DNA of 64,000 nucleotides, from the NCBI GenBank assembly GCA_942493235.1, contig OW818676.1, forward strand, positions 2,108,001-2,172,000, read 5' to 3'. Position 1 is the stretch's first letter. Every line of letters begins with the position of its first letter. The notes beneath the pieces were generated by a model. It was not told where the DNA came from. It saw only the letters and a list, made by a program, of their open reading frames with translations, and made no database searches. Origin of the DNA: ENR-C587 sp942493235 (GTDB taxonomy: Bacteria; Bacteroidota; Ignavibacteria; Kapaibacteriales; UBA2268). Shown here piece after piece: positions 45,323-53,213 of this stretch. Position numbers and translations under genes: made by a program.

Positions 45323-45748
45323 ATGCAAGAAAAAAATGTTATAATGGTTAAAGTATTTGATAGAATTAAAGAATTCTACAAATTAAAAAATGACGTTGCC
45401 TTATCTAAATTTTTAGGAGTATCACATTCTGCTATTTCTCAATCAAAAACGAGAAATAGTACAGATTGGAATGTGATACATAAAAAATGCTCTGATATGG
45501 ATATGAATTGGTTGTTATATGGAATTGAACCCGTTAAGCCAATTTCACTACAACCAAAGATAGAAATATTAGAAAAAGAAATAATAGAGCTAAATGAAGA
45601 GCTTAAAAAAAATGATGCTGATATTGAATTTATACAGAACGAAACTACGAGGATTAACAATGACACTGAAATTACAATTAGTGAAATTGAAAAACTTCGT
45701 TTAGAAAACACGTATTTATGGGGACTTATAAAGGTAATTAAACCTTAA
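45323..45748 (+). CDS. CI-like phage repressor
   Basis: 141 residues. The N-terminal domain (FDRIKEFYKLKNDVALSKFLGVSHSAISQSKTRNSTDWNVIHKKCSDMDMNWLLYG) matches the bacteriophage CI repressor HTH family, including the characteristic WLLYG end. The C-terminal half is a coiled coil (ILEKEIIELNEELKKNDADIEF...), not a LexA-like peptidase. It would not self-cleave, and induction may be by an antirepressor, as in PICIs. Divergent from the Cro-like gene and upstream of the integrase in the same direction. Confidence 0.8.
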   Translation: MQEKNVIMVKVFDRIKEFYKLKNDVALSKFLGVSHSAISQSKTRNSTDWNVIHKKCSDMDMNWLLYGIEPVKPISLQPKIEILEKEIIELNEELKKNDADIEFIQNETTRINNDTEITISEIEKLRLENTYLWGLIKVIKP

Positions 45749-45883
45749 TATCCCATTAGTTTCCACACTAATTTAAATTGAGCTAAAGGATTGAATTAAA
45801 CTTCTAATTCAAGAATGGCAGTGTAATAACTGTGCCAATAATATTAAAATAATATAATAAATAAATTATAGGAATGTAATAAT

Positions 45884-46930
45884 ATGTCTAAACCTTTTAA
45901 ATATACAATTTACAAGCAAAAGGACAGTAATAATTTATGTATTAGAATGTTAGGGAAGAGAATGTCTACTGGTATCGCTGACTCACTCGAAGGTAGACGC
46001 ATAGTTGCTAAAATTGCTGAACATAAATATCAAGAATTTCTTCAAAATAAGGGCTTTTTTATAAAACGTGTAAAAACTATCGGTATTAAAGAAATTGCAG
46101 ATGATTATCTTCCAAGAATAAATCAAAAAAAAACAAGATATATTCTAACATATTCTTTAACTCAAATTGATTACGAAGATAATTACCCATTAAATAAGGA
46201 CAACATTTATAAAAAAATCAGAATATTACTTAGAAATAAAGTATGTTCAGCTACTACATTAAATACCATAATTACTAAGTTACAAACATTTTTTAATAGG
46301 TTATATGACGATGAAATTATTAAGGAAAAAATCGAATTAAAGAAATTCAAAACAAGAGAAAGTAAAGAAGAAAAATTTCCATATACAGAAATAGAAGTTG
46401 AAAATATTTTTAGATTAGCAAAAAAGAAAGACAAAGAATTTTATTTGTTATTGGCTTTTCTAAGATTCACCGGGTTCAGAATAGGAGAAACATTACAATT
46501 AACAAAAAACAGCTTTGATTGGATAAACCGTGTAATTTATGTACCAAATAAAGTTAATAAATCAGTAATTCAGAAATTTCCGATTACAAAAATTGTTGAG
46601 CAAATCTATTTACAATTAGATGAGTTTAATATAAACAATACCAAAAACCAAGAAAGATTGTTTCGATGGAGTTGTTCTACAATCAGCAGATTAAGAAAAT
46701 GGCTTGAAGATATTGAAACCGAATTAAACATAAAAAAAACACGCCGAGCGTTTCACGGGTTTAGGCGTTCGTTTTCAGATGCAATGTTTTCTTCTGAGCT
46801 GGGATTGGATGTAATTAAAGATTTAATGAGGCATAGTAGTATAAATACAACAATGGATTTATATAAAAGCTACCAACATAAATCACTCGCTGATAAACTT
46901 GAAAAAACACAAGTACAGTACGAAATTTAA
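45884..46930 (+). CDS. Tyrosine recombinase / integrase
   Basis: 348 residues with a core-binding domain and a catalytic domain. Catalytic residues are visible: Arg in RFTGFRIGETLQL (near 196), His-x-x-Arg in FHGFRRSFSDAM, His in LMRHSSINTTMDLY and the nucleophile Tyr in MDLYKSY. It should insert and excise the element. It is the rightmost gene of the element and lies 134 bp from the 3' end of tRNA-Val, a common integration target, though no duplicated tRNA end was found. A GAATGTAATAAT leader precedes the ATG. Confidence 0.92.
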   Translation: MSKPFKYTIYKQKDSNNLCIRMLGKRMSTGIADSLEGRRIVAKIAEHKYQEFLQNKGFFIKRVKTIGIKEIADDYLPRINQKKTRYILTYSLTQIDYEDNYPLNKDNIYKKIRILLRNKVCSATTLNTIITKLQTFFNRLYDDEIIKEKIELKKFKTRESKEEKFPYTEIEVENIFRLAKKKDKEFYLLLAFLRFTGFRIGETLQLTKNSFDWINRVIYVPNKVNKSVIQKFPITKIVEQIYLQLDEFNINNTKNQERLFRWSCSTISRLRKWLEDIETELNIKKTRRAFHGFRRSFSDAMFSSELGLDVIKDLMRHSSINTTMDLYKSYQHKSLADKLEKTQVQYEI

Positions 46931-47025
46931 CAAAAATACTATGCTGTTTCTATGCTGTTTTTAATCTAATAAATGCTAAAAATACAATATAATCGGGGAA
47001 AATATTAAAAATGCTCTAAAATAAA

Positions 47026-47057
47026 AAAGCCGTAAGTTATTTATTTCTTACGGCTTT
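47026..47057. terminator. Bidirectional terminator next to tRNA-Val
   Basis: 11-bp perfect stem AAAGCCGTAAG (47026-47036) with CTTACGGCTTT (47047-47057), flanked by A and T tracts. It lies just past the 3' end of the tRNA. Confidence 0.85.
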
Positions 47058-47063
47058 GCTTTG

Positions 47064-47138
47064 TGGGCTCTACTGAATTCGAATCAGCGACCTCTTCCGT
47101 GTCAGGGAAGCGCTCTAGACCAACTGAGCTAAGAGCCC
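47064..47138 (-). tRNA. tRNA-Val (GAC)
   Basis: Reads GGGCTCTTAGCTCAGTTGG at the 5' end, with a 7-bp acceptor stem (GGGCTCT / AGAGCCC). The anticodon arm is CTTCC-CTGACAC-GGAAG (anticodon GAC) and the T arm contains TTCGAAT. No CCA is encoded. A terminator lies directly downstream. Confidence 0.93.
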
Positions 47139-47202
47139 TTACTTAGATATTTCTAAGGTTGACAAAAATAAGAAAATGTTAGCGAAATTTCAAGTAAAAA
47201 AA

Positions 47203-47592
47203 TTACTTAGTGAAAATTTTAATATCGCTTGGATTTTTCTCTGGATATAATCTCAAGTAATTTTTTGAAATACTATCGATTACTATTTTAGCTGTGTCTC
47301 CGGCTAAACTAATCATATTTAACGTATTTTTTCCGGATTGATAAGTCAAATAATATTTCATATTTACTGTTTCATTATTGTCATTAATTATCATCTCGCC
47401 ATTATCTTTGAATTCAAAACTGAATAGCTCTGTATTCCATTTCCCCAATAAATATTTTTCAGCTTGAGCATTCTCAGATTTAGTACCGCAAGCAATTGTA
47501 AAAATTGAGACAATAATGATTATCGAGTATATAGGAATTATAGAGAAAATAGTAATAACCGAGAAAAACTTTTTTTTAAATATACTTTTCAA
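47203..47592 (-). CDS. Putative lipoprotein, coupled to the histidine kinase
   Basis: 129 residues. A long hydrophobic N-terminus ends in a lipobox (FTIAC, Cys near residue 35), so it is likely a lipoprotein; the leader is unusually long (KKFFSVITIFSIIPIYSIII...). The mature part (LLGKWNTELFSFEFKDNGEMIINDNNETVNMKYYL) looks like a small lipocalin-like or DUF-type beta domain. Its ATG overlaps the kinase stop codon (ATGA), so the two are co-translated. Perhaps it is a sensor accessory; that is inference. Confidence 0.65.
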   Translation of the reverse strand: MKSIFKKKFFSVITIFSIIPIYSIIIIVSIFTIACGTKSENAQAEKYLLGKWNTELFSFEFKDNGEMIINDNNETVNMKYYLTYQSGKNTLNMISLAGDTAKIVIDSISKNYLRLYPEKNPSDIKIFTK

Positions 47593-50288
47593 TTTTTTAC
47601 CTCTTGTTTTAGTTTTAAAGCTTTAACTCTTTCGATTAAATCAGGATATTCAATTAGTAATTGCTTTAATTCATTTGTATTATCGGCATCAGAAGCAGAT
47701 TTGATAGATTGTGCATATTTGGATAAAAATTCAATTTTATACTTATTTGAAATCATTAATACATCATCAATAAATGAATCAACTTTTTCATTAGAAGAAG
47801 ATCTAAGAGCTTTATTACATTTTTGTTCTAATTCATTTGTCATAATATCTATAATTTCAGGAATATATTCCTTGATTTCGGTATTAATTGGTTTTCTGAA
47901 ATCAATATCTTTGCGTAATTTATTAATTGGTAAATCTTTAAGAAAACTTGTGATAGGTAAGTATTTCTTAAGTTCGGCAATTAGTGAAGCCTTATTGACC
48001 GGCTTTAGTAAGAAGCTATCAAATAAGGTTTTATCTTGGTCTTCATCAGAATCTTGACCGGTAGCGGCAGTAAATGCTATCAATGGAATATCTTTAAGGT
48101 TATCATCATCTCTAATAATTCGAGCTGTTTCATAGCCGGACATATCTGGCATTTTCAAATCCAAAAGAACTAAATCAGGTTTTATCGAATTAATGATTTC
48201 CAAAGTTTCATTTCCGCTTTCTGCTTCTAATATATTTATGCATAGGGAGTTAATATATTCCTTGATTAAATCTCTATTGTATTGGACATCGTCTGCAATT
48301 AACAAAATTGAATTTTTTAATTTCAAAAATGAATTAGTAGATAGTGTCGGTTGAATAATGCTTTTTTCATCTTCAATATATGAAGTATATGGCAGTGTTA
48401 CAATTACTTTAGTACCGATATTCTCGGTTGATTCAATTGAAATTGTACCTTTCAATTTATCAAGCAGGCTTTTAGTAATAGTAAGCCCTAAGCCGGTACC
48501 TTTGAATTTCTTGGTATATTGATTTGATTGCAAATTAAATGCATCAAAAATTTCATCTAAATTATCTTGAGAAATGCCTATACCTGAATCCTCTACTTTG
48601 AAAATAATCTTTATATAGTCATTGATTTCTTCGTGATATTCAAAGTCTAAGTCGATTTTAATAAATCCGTGTTTAGTAAATTTATACGCATTTGAAATAA
48701 TATTTAGAAATATTTGTTTGAATCTGATTTCATCTGAAACGATTTTATTTGGAATTTTAGGATTTATATTAAGTAAAAGATTTATTCCGTTAGATTCGAT
48801 TTTCCCCATAAATGACTCTGAAACTGAAGTAAGTGCTTCGCTTATATCAAAAGCAGAATACTTTAAATCCAAAGAATTTGTTTCTAATAATGTATAGTCT
48901 AATACGTTGTCAATTAAAAAGAGAAGTTTTTCGCTTGCCGCTTTGATAATATCTAAAAAGTTTTTTAATGATTTGGCTTCATCTTTTTCTATTAATACAT
49001 CAGTAAATCCCATAATCGCATTAAGTGGAGTTCTTACTTCATGAGATAGTGCCGAAATGAAATCAAGTTTAGCTTTACCGGAGAATTCTTTTTCATATTG
49101 AGCATCTTTAAGCTCTTTTTCGATTTTAACAATGCCGGTAATATCGTTCATTATGCCGACTATGCCTATATCTGCAATATTATCGATAGGGAAGGCTGCT
49201 ACATTAAATTGGTAGATACTTTTAGTCCCATCTGCATTTAGCACTTCGCTTTCGAAAACTTTATACCCCTTAGTCTTAATTATGTCAATATCGTATCGAT
49301 AATAGATGTCTAATAGCACTTTTGGCACAGCTTTATTCAAATCAAATATTGATTTCCCGATAACTTCATTTTTGGGAAGACCAATGATTTTGTCGGCAAA
49401 TTCGTCATTACAACCGATATAAATGCCATTAGAATCTCTGATAAACATTGGGCTTGGGAGTGTATCTAATACTAATTGTAAAAATTTAAGATTGCGGTCT
49501 AATTCTTCTCGGATATTTTTATGCTCTGTAATATCTCGTATTAGAGTACACCCGAAAATATTTTTTTCGGTTTTAATAACAGAAAATATTGATTGTACTG
49601 TTTTTTCACTCTTTTTGCCGATATTTAATTGTTTTTCAATCGGTTCGGAAATATTATTAGCTTCAATAATTATCTCTTTTAGAAAATCAAATTCTTCAAT
49701 ATTTTTGCCTATTGCGTCTTTAGAATTGATAGAAGTGATTTTCTCCGCTCCTCTGTTGAATTCAGTAATTATGTGGTTTTCATCATTTATAATAATTCCG
49801 TCATAACTTTGCTCAAATATACTTCTGAACTTGATTTCACTTTTGGCTATTTCTTCAGATAATTGTCTTTTTTCGGTTATATCTGTCGCAATCTGTAATT
49901 TCATCAGCCTGCCGTCAATCCAATGAATAATTTGATTTCTGACTTCATACCAATGCTTTGATATATTATTCTGCATCTCAAATAGCACTTTGTCAATAAT
50001 GTCGTCATTATCATCATATAGGTTTTCGCTCCTACACTGGGAACAGGGAGAATTTAGGTCTTTTTGTAGTACTTGCCAGCATACTTTGCCTTCTATATCG
50101 CCATATTGATCTTTTGCACGTTTATTAGCAAATTCAATTTTGTAAGTCTTTAGGTCAATTACATATACTAAAGCATCAATATTATTCAATACTGTTGTCA
50201 TTATCTGATACGAATGTGCAATATTCGTGTTCTCCGGAAGAATTATTTCTTCGCTGTCTATGTTCAATTCGCTTTTCAATAGTTCCAT
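47589..50288 (-). CDS. Hybrid sensor histidine kinase with three PAS domains and receiver
   Basis: 899 residues, no membrane segment seen, so cytosolic. Order: PAS 1 (about 25-135, with a SPCSQCR Cys pair), PAS 2 (about 150-255), PAS 3 (about 268-390), HisKA with the phospho-acceptor His in ISALSHEVRTPLNAIMGF (near 418), HATPase_c (VEDSGIGISQDNLDEIF, GTGLGLTITKSLL), and a receiver domain with Asp in DLVLLDLKMPDMSGYE. It ends in a helical region resembling an Hpt domain but with no clear phospho-His. It senses an intracellular signal (redox or ligand) and relays phosphate. A lipoprotein gene is coupled downstream. Confidence 0.92.
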   Translation of the reverse strand: MELLKSELNIDSEEIILPENTNIAHSYQIMTTVLNNIDALVYVIDLKTYKIEFANKRAKDQYGDIEGKVCWQVLQKDLNSPCSQCRSENLYDDNDDIIDKVLFEMQNNISKHWYEVRNQIIHWIDGRLMKLQIATDITEKRQLSEEIAKSEIKFRSIFEQSYDGIIINDENHIITEFNRGAEKITSINSKDAIGKNIEEFDFLKEIIIEANNISEPIEKQLNIGKKSEKTVQSIFSVIKTEKNIFGCTLIRDITEHKNIREELDRNLKFLQLVLDTLPSPMFIRDSNGIYIGCNDEFADKIIGLPKNEVIGKSIFDLNKAVPKVLLDIYYRYDIDIIKTKGYKVFESEVLNADGTKSIYQFNVAAFPIDNIADIGIVGIMNDITGIVKIEKELKDAQYEKEFSGKAKLDFISALSHEVRTPLNAIMGFTDVLIEKDEAKSLKNFLDIIKAASEKLLFLIDNVLDYTLLETNSLDLKYSAFDISEALTSVSESFMGKIESNGINLLLNINPKIPNKIVSDEIRFKQIFLNIISNAYKFTKHGFIKIDLDFEYHEEINDYIKIIFKVEDSGIGISQDNLDEIFDAFNLQSNQYTKKFKGTGLGLTITKSLLDKLKGTISIESTENIGTKVIVTLPYTSYIEDEKSIIQPTLSTNSFLKLKNSILLIADDVQYNRDLIKEYINSLCINILEAESGNETLEIINSIKPDLVLLDLKMPDMSGYETARIIRDDDNLKDIPLIAFTAATGQDSDEDQDKTLFDSFLLKPVNKASLIAELKKYLPITSFLKDLPINKLRKDIDFRKPINTEIKEYIPEIIDIMTNELEQKCNKALRSSSNEKVDSFIDDVLMISNKYKIEFLSKYAQSIKSASDADNTNELKQLLIEYPDLIERVKALKLKQEVKN

Positions 50289-51157
50289 TCAATTATTACA
50301 AATAATGAATAAATATAATATTTGTTTCATATATTATGAAACATATCTAATTTACAAAATAATATTAAATTATACAATTAAAATAGTGTAATATGCGTAT
50401 AATTCTCATAAATATTTATAAAAGAGTAGCCTATCTAAAGTGCAGTATATTAATAAATTCTCTTTAATATCAATACTTTAGCAGGTAATTTTAAGACTTA
50501 GTAACCGTTATCAGAAGTAAAATATTTTTATTTATATTTATTTAGTGTAATGCTTCGTCTTGGGGGGTAAAAGCAATTTGATAAGTTGGATAAAATGAGT
50601 TGAATGTCATTAACTGAGGCTCTTGAATAGCTAATAGTATTATTTTCCTTTTGATTATAATATGGCTATTGTAAAAGTCCAAAATATTTATTTACTATTT
50701 AATTTTTCAAAGTTATCAAACTTCTAAGTGCTTATCAAGAGCTTGTCTAAAATTAATAATATTTCCAAATCATCATTCTGAGTGTAACGAAAAACCCAGA
50801 ATTATCAACATTTAGTTTTATCTGGATTCTTTTCTTCGTTCCTAATGACAAATTTTTGTCAGCCTTATAGGAGCATTTTTTTCTACCATTATTCAACAGC
50901 TACCGCTGTTGGAGGACCAGTCACACTACGCAGAGTATAGTGCGGAGACGTGCATATTTCTAATTCATATTTCCCGAACCCCTATCCCCGAACCCCGAAT
51001 TATACCGTTATTCAACATCTAACGATGTTGGATGAAAGATTTCTTTATTTGCTTACCCACACATATTAGCGAAGAACCAAGAAAAAACTGAAAAATAGTT
51101 CAAAATAATTTGGAAAAAAAATATTCTTTTATTAAATTTGAATACTAAATTAAAAAT
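50289..51157. other. Repeat-rich gap upstream of tRNA-Pro
   Basis: 869 bp, no gene seen. The first 450 bp are AT-rich with no recognised element. From 50735 on there is palindrome A copy 3, a CAACAGC-TACC-GCTGTTG hairpin (50894-50911), an ACTACGCAGAGTATAGT hairpin (50924-50942), a C-rich tract (50973-50996; four G-tracts on the minus strand) and a CAACATC-TAAC-GATGTTG hairpin (51013-51030). 50880-50990 is the inverse of 26040-26150. Confidence 0.65.
50772..50849. repeat. Interrupted palindrome (family A), copy 3
   Basis: Same orientation as copy 2, with arms ATCATTCTGAGTGTAACGAA and a degraded right arm (TGGATTCTTTTCTTCGTTCC). Flanks match copy 2 for some 35 bp on the left and 60 bp on the right. 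Confidence 0.8.
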
Positions 51158-51235
51158 CGGGGTGTAGCGCAGCCAGGTTAGCGCGCTTCGTTCGGGACGA
51201 AGAAGCCGGAGGTTCGAATCCTCTCACCCCGACCA
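51158..51235 (+). tRNA. tRNA-Pro (CGG)
   Basis: Acceptor stem CGGGGTG / CACCCCG, anticodon arm CTTCG-TTCGGGA-CGAAG (anticodon CGG) and T arm with GGTTCGAATCC. Discriminator A and an encoded CCA end at 51235. Confidence 0.95.
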
Positions 51236-51643
51236 ATAAATACAATATCTTACCTGATATACAGATAATAATAAAATAAAAGCTTTGCTGTTTCTTTGCT
51301 GCTTTAAAGTGATAAAAAAATCAAAAGTAAAAAACCAGATACAATTAAAAATCAAATATAAATTATTGATGTATTGATTGATTATAAATTCTAATTTTAT
51401 ATCTTATATAGGTAAGGAGTTAAACATCAGTAATTACGGTACTTTCCCATCCGCAAGTCCCTATTGCTCAGCCGAACTACGCAGAGCGTAGTTCGGAGGA
51501 ATGCTTATTTCCCAATTCCTATTTCACAGCCACCAGCCACTAATCACCATTATTACCAATGTTCAATCACCAACACTGTTAGAAGAATTGATCTTATTAT
51601 TAAATTACTAGCACACACAAAATAGACAAGAGCCGTAATATTT
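51236..51643. other. Gap between tRNA-Pro and the hydrolase gene
   Basis: 408 bp, no gene. 51290-51305 (TTGCTGTTTCTTTGCTG) resembles the sequence just after the integrase (46941-46957). An ACGCAGAGCGT hairpin with a perfect 11-bp stem lies at 51472-51496, followed by CCAATTCC and CAGCCACCAGCCAC motifs of the composite repeat, and a CAACACTGTTAG fragment. Confidence 0.55.
51472..51496. repeat. Intergenic hairpin, ACGCAGAGCGT family
   Basis: Perfect 11-bp stem CCGAACTACGC (51472-51482) - AGA - GCGTAGTTCGG (51486-51496). Confidence 0.8.
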
Positions 51644-52504
51644 TTATAAATTTTTTAAAAACTCATATACCTCAATCGGGAGCTCTTGATGAAACTTTTT
51701 ACGGTCAAATCCTTCGGGGTCAGTAGAAGGAATAAAGTTCGGATTTGTAAGCTCGTCTGGGAAGGGAATTAAAAACGAGAAATGCCCTGCTTTAGGTACT
51801 TGTCTATGTGTTATCTGAGTTCTGTCCGGTACTCCGTCTATAACTAATTTAATAGTTTCTTCGGGCACAAAGGGGTCTTGCTCTGCCGTTAGCATCAGAA
51901 TAGGAATTCTTACATTGTCTAATCCCTGATAGAACCATCCTGAAGCTGGAGCAAGCAGAACAATTGCTTTAATTCTCGTGTCTGAATTCACTTCTATAAT
52001 TTTAGCTTCGCGAGTTCTCGGAATTCCTCCGGCTAATGCTAAAGCTGTAAATCCGCCCATTGAATGCCCGATAACTGTAATTTTCTCTGTATTTATATGC
52101 TTTCCAAAGCAACTATCGTCAATCAATTTGTCAATAGCGATACTAATATGTTTTGGGCGAAGTATCAGATTTTCCTCACTGTTTTCCAATTCGTTATTGA
52201 AACGATTATTGCCGAAATGCTCAACCATAGCTACAATAAATCCCTTTTGGGCTAAATAAGTAGTAATTGTATAATAAAGAATATGAGAGCCTCCGCTACC
52301 GTGAGAGAGCATTATCAAGGGGTACTTACCTTCTTTAATAGTGGCATCAATGCTTACATCCATAATATAGGGACCAAAAGCCGTATCTTTCGATATTTCA
52401 TTAGTCGGATAATGTACTAATACCTTATAATTAATATTTTTATTTTCGTCGCAAACCTGAATCTCTTTACTACCCACATATACATTATTTTGATTGATAC
52501 TCAT
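51644..52504 (-). CDS. Alpha/beta hydrolase, dienelactone hydrolase / PAF-acetylhydrolase-like
   Basis: 286 residues from the ATG at 52504; a TTG-initiated extension to 52555 looks unreal. The alpha/beta hydrolase core is clear. It has YPLIMLSHGSGGSH (oxyanion region), the nucleophile elbow ITVIGHSMGGFTALALAGG (Ser in GHSMG), the acid in LTAEQDPFVPE and the catalytic His in KAGHFSFL. The pattern matches 'predicted dienelactone hydrolases' related to PAF acetylhydrolase. No signal peptide after the start is corrected. It follows ispD by 52 bp and probably belongs to its operon. Substrate is unknown. Confidence 0.82.
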   Translation of the reverse strand: MSINQNNVYVGSKEIQVCDENKNINYKVLVHYPTNEISKDTAFGPYIMDVSIDATIKEGKYPLIMLSHGSGGSHILYYTITTYLAQKGFIVAMVEHFGNNRFNNELENSEENLILRPKHISIAIDKLIDDSCFGKHINTEKITVIGHSMGGFTALALAGGIPRTREAKIIEVNSDTRIKAIVLLAPASGWFYQGLDNVRIPILMLTAEQDPFVPEETIKLVIDGVPDRTQITHRQVPKAGHFSFLIPFPDELTNPNFIPSTDPEGFDRKKFHQELPIEVYEFLKNL

Positions 52505-52556
52505 TTTCTTAACCCATATAATAAATTTATTTAATAAAAAATATACTAATAACAAA

Positions 52557-53213
52557 TTAGACTATATCCCCGGGGTCTGTTATTTTTAAATTCTTAGAGC
52601 TTCCTAACACGGTTTTTACCGTGATATTAGAATACTCGGCGATAGAGGCATCATCAGTGCCGATAAAATTATTTTTGAAAGCATAATCAAATGCTTTAAT
52701 CAGTTGGATTTTGTTAAATCCTTGAGGTGTCTGCACTAAGCATAATTTATTTCGGTCTAAAGTTTTATTGATAGTGCCGTCAGGATTTATTTCTTTAATA
52801 GTGTCTTTAGCCAGAATCACCGGAATCACAGCGTCGTAACTATTGAGCTCGTTCATTACATTGAGGATTATTTCTCTACTTATAAATGGTCTGACCGCAT
52901 CATGGATTAGCACATAATCTCCGGTGCATTTCTTGCTTTTTATTGCATTATAGACGGAATGCTGACGCTCTTGACCATTTTCAGCAAAGTAAATTTCCAA
53001 TTTAATTTTGTGTTTTTCGGCTTGTTCTAATATAAAATTATGCCACTGCTTATGGGCGGATATAATACAGTTCTCAATTGGCTCAATTCTTTCGAAAGCT
53101 TTTATAGCTCGAATAATAATCGGCATAGAGTCAATTTCCAAATATTGTTTAGGAATATCTCCGCCAAAACGCTTACCGAGCCCACCGGATGGGATAATTA
53201 AGCTAAAATTCAT
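52557..53213 (-). CDS. ispD: 2-C-methyl-D-erythritol 4-phosphate cytidylyltransferase
   Basis: 218 residues. It makes CDP-methylerythritol in the MEP pathway of isoprenoid synthesis. The CTP-binding start IIPSGGLGKRFGGDIPKQYLEI is characteristic (Ser replaces the usual second Ala of AAG). Further motifs are HDAVRPFISREI, the Lys/Thr region AKDTIKEINPDGTINKTLDR, QTPQGFNKIQLIKAFDYA and DDASIAEYSNITVKTVLGS. It ends early (ITDPGDIV), a few residues short of most homologues. Its ATG overlaps the stop of the GWxTD gene (TAATG), so the two are translationally coupled. Confidence 0.93.
   Translation of the reverse strand: MNFSLIIPSGGLGKRFGGDIPKQYLEIDSMPIIIRAIKAFERIEPIENCIISAHKQWHNFILEQAEKHKIKLEIYFAENGQERQHSVYNAIKSKKCTGDYVLIHDAVRPFISREIILNVMNELNSYDAVIPVILAKDTIKEINPDGTINKTLDRNKLCLVQTPQGFNKIQLIKAFDYAFKNNFIGTDDASIAEYSNITVKTVLGSSKNLKITDPGDIV

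Larger units (their letters stand above)
37084..46930. mobile_element. Integrated satellite- or plasmid-like element (about 10 kb)
   Basis: Contains a tyrosine integrase and CI-like repressor (plus strand) and a divergent minus-strand block. That block holds small unknown genes, a Lin1244/DUF4373 replication protein, HTH regulators, a truncated methyltransferase, an excisionase-like protein, a primase-like protein, a RepA-like ATPase and an origin-like region. No capsid, tail, portal, lysis or relaxase gene is seen. Gene order resembles phage-inducible chromosomal islands. Right edge lies between the integrase stop (46930) and tRNA-Val (47064). The left edge is not defined; the coordinate given is only the terminator of the last element gene. 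Confidence 0.7.

Noticed and set aside
47064..47138. tRNA-Val as the proven integration site of the element
   Set aside because: Position is suggestive, but no second copy of the tRNA 3' end was found near 36.5-37.1 kb, so the target site remains unproven.
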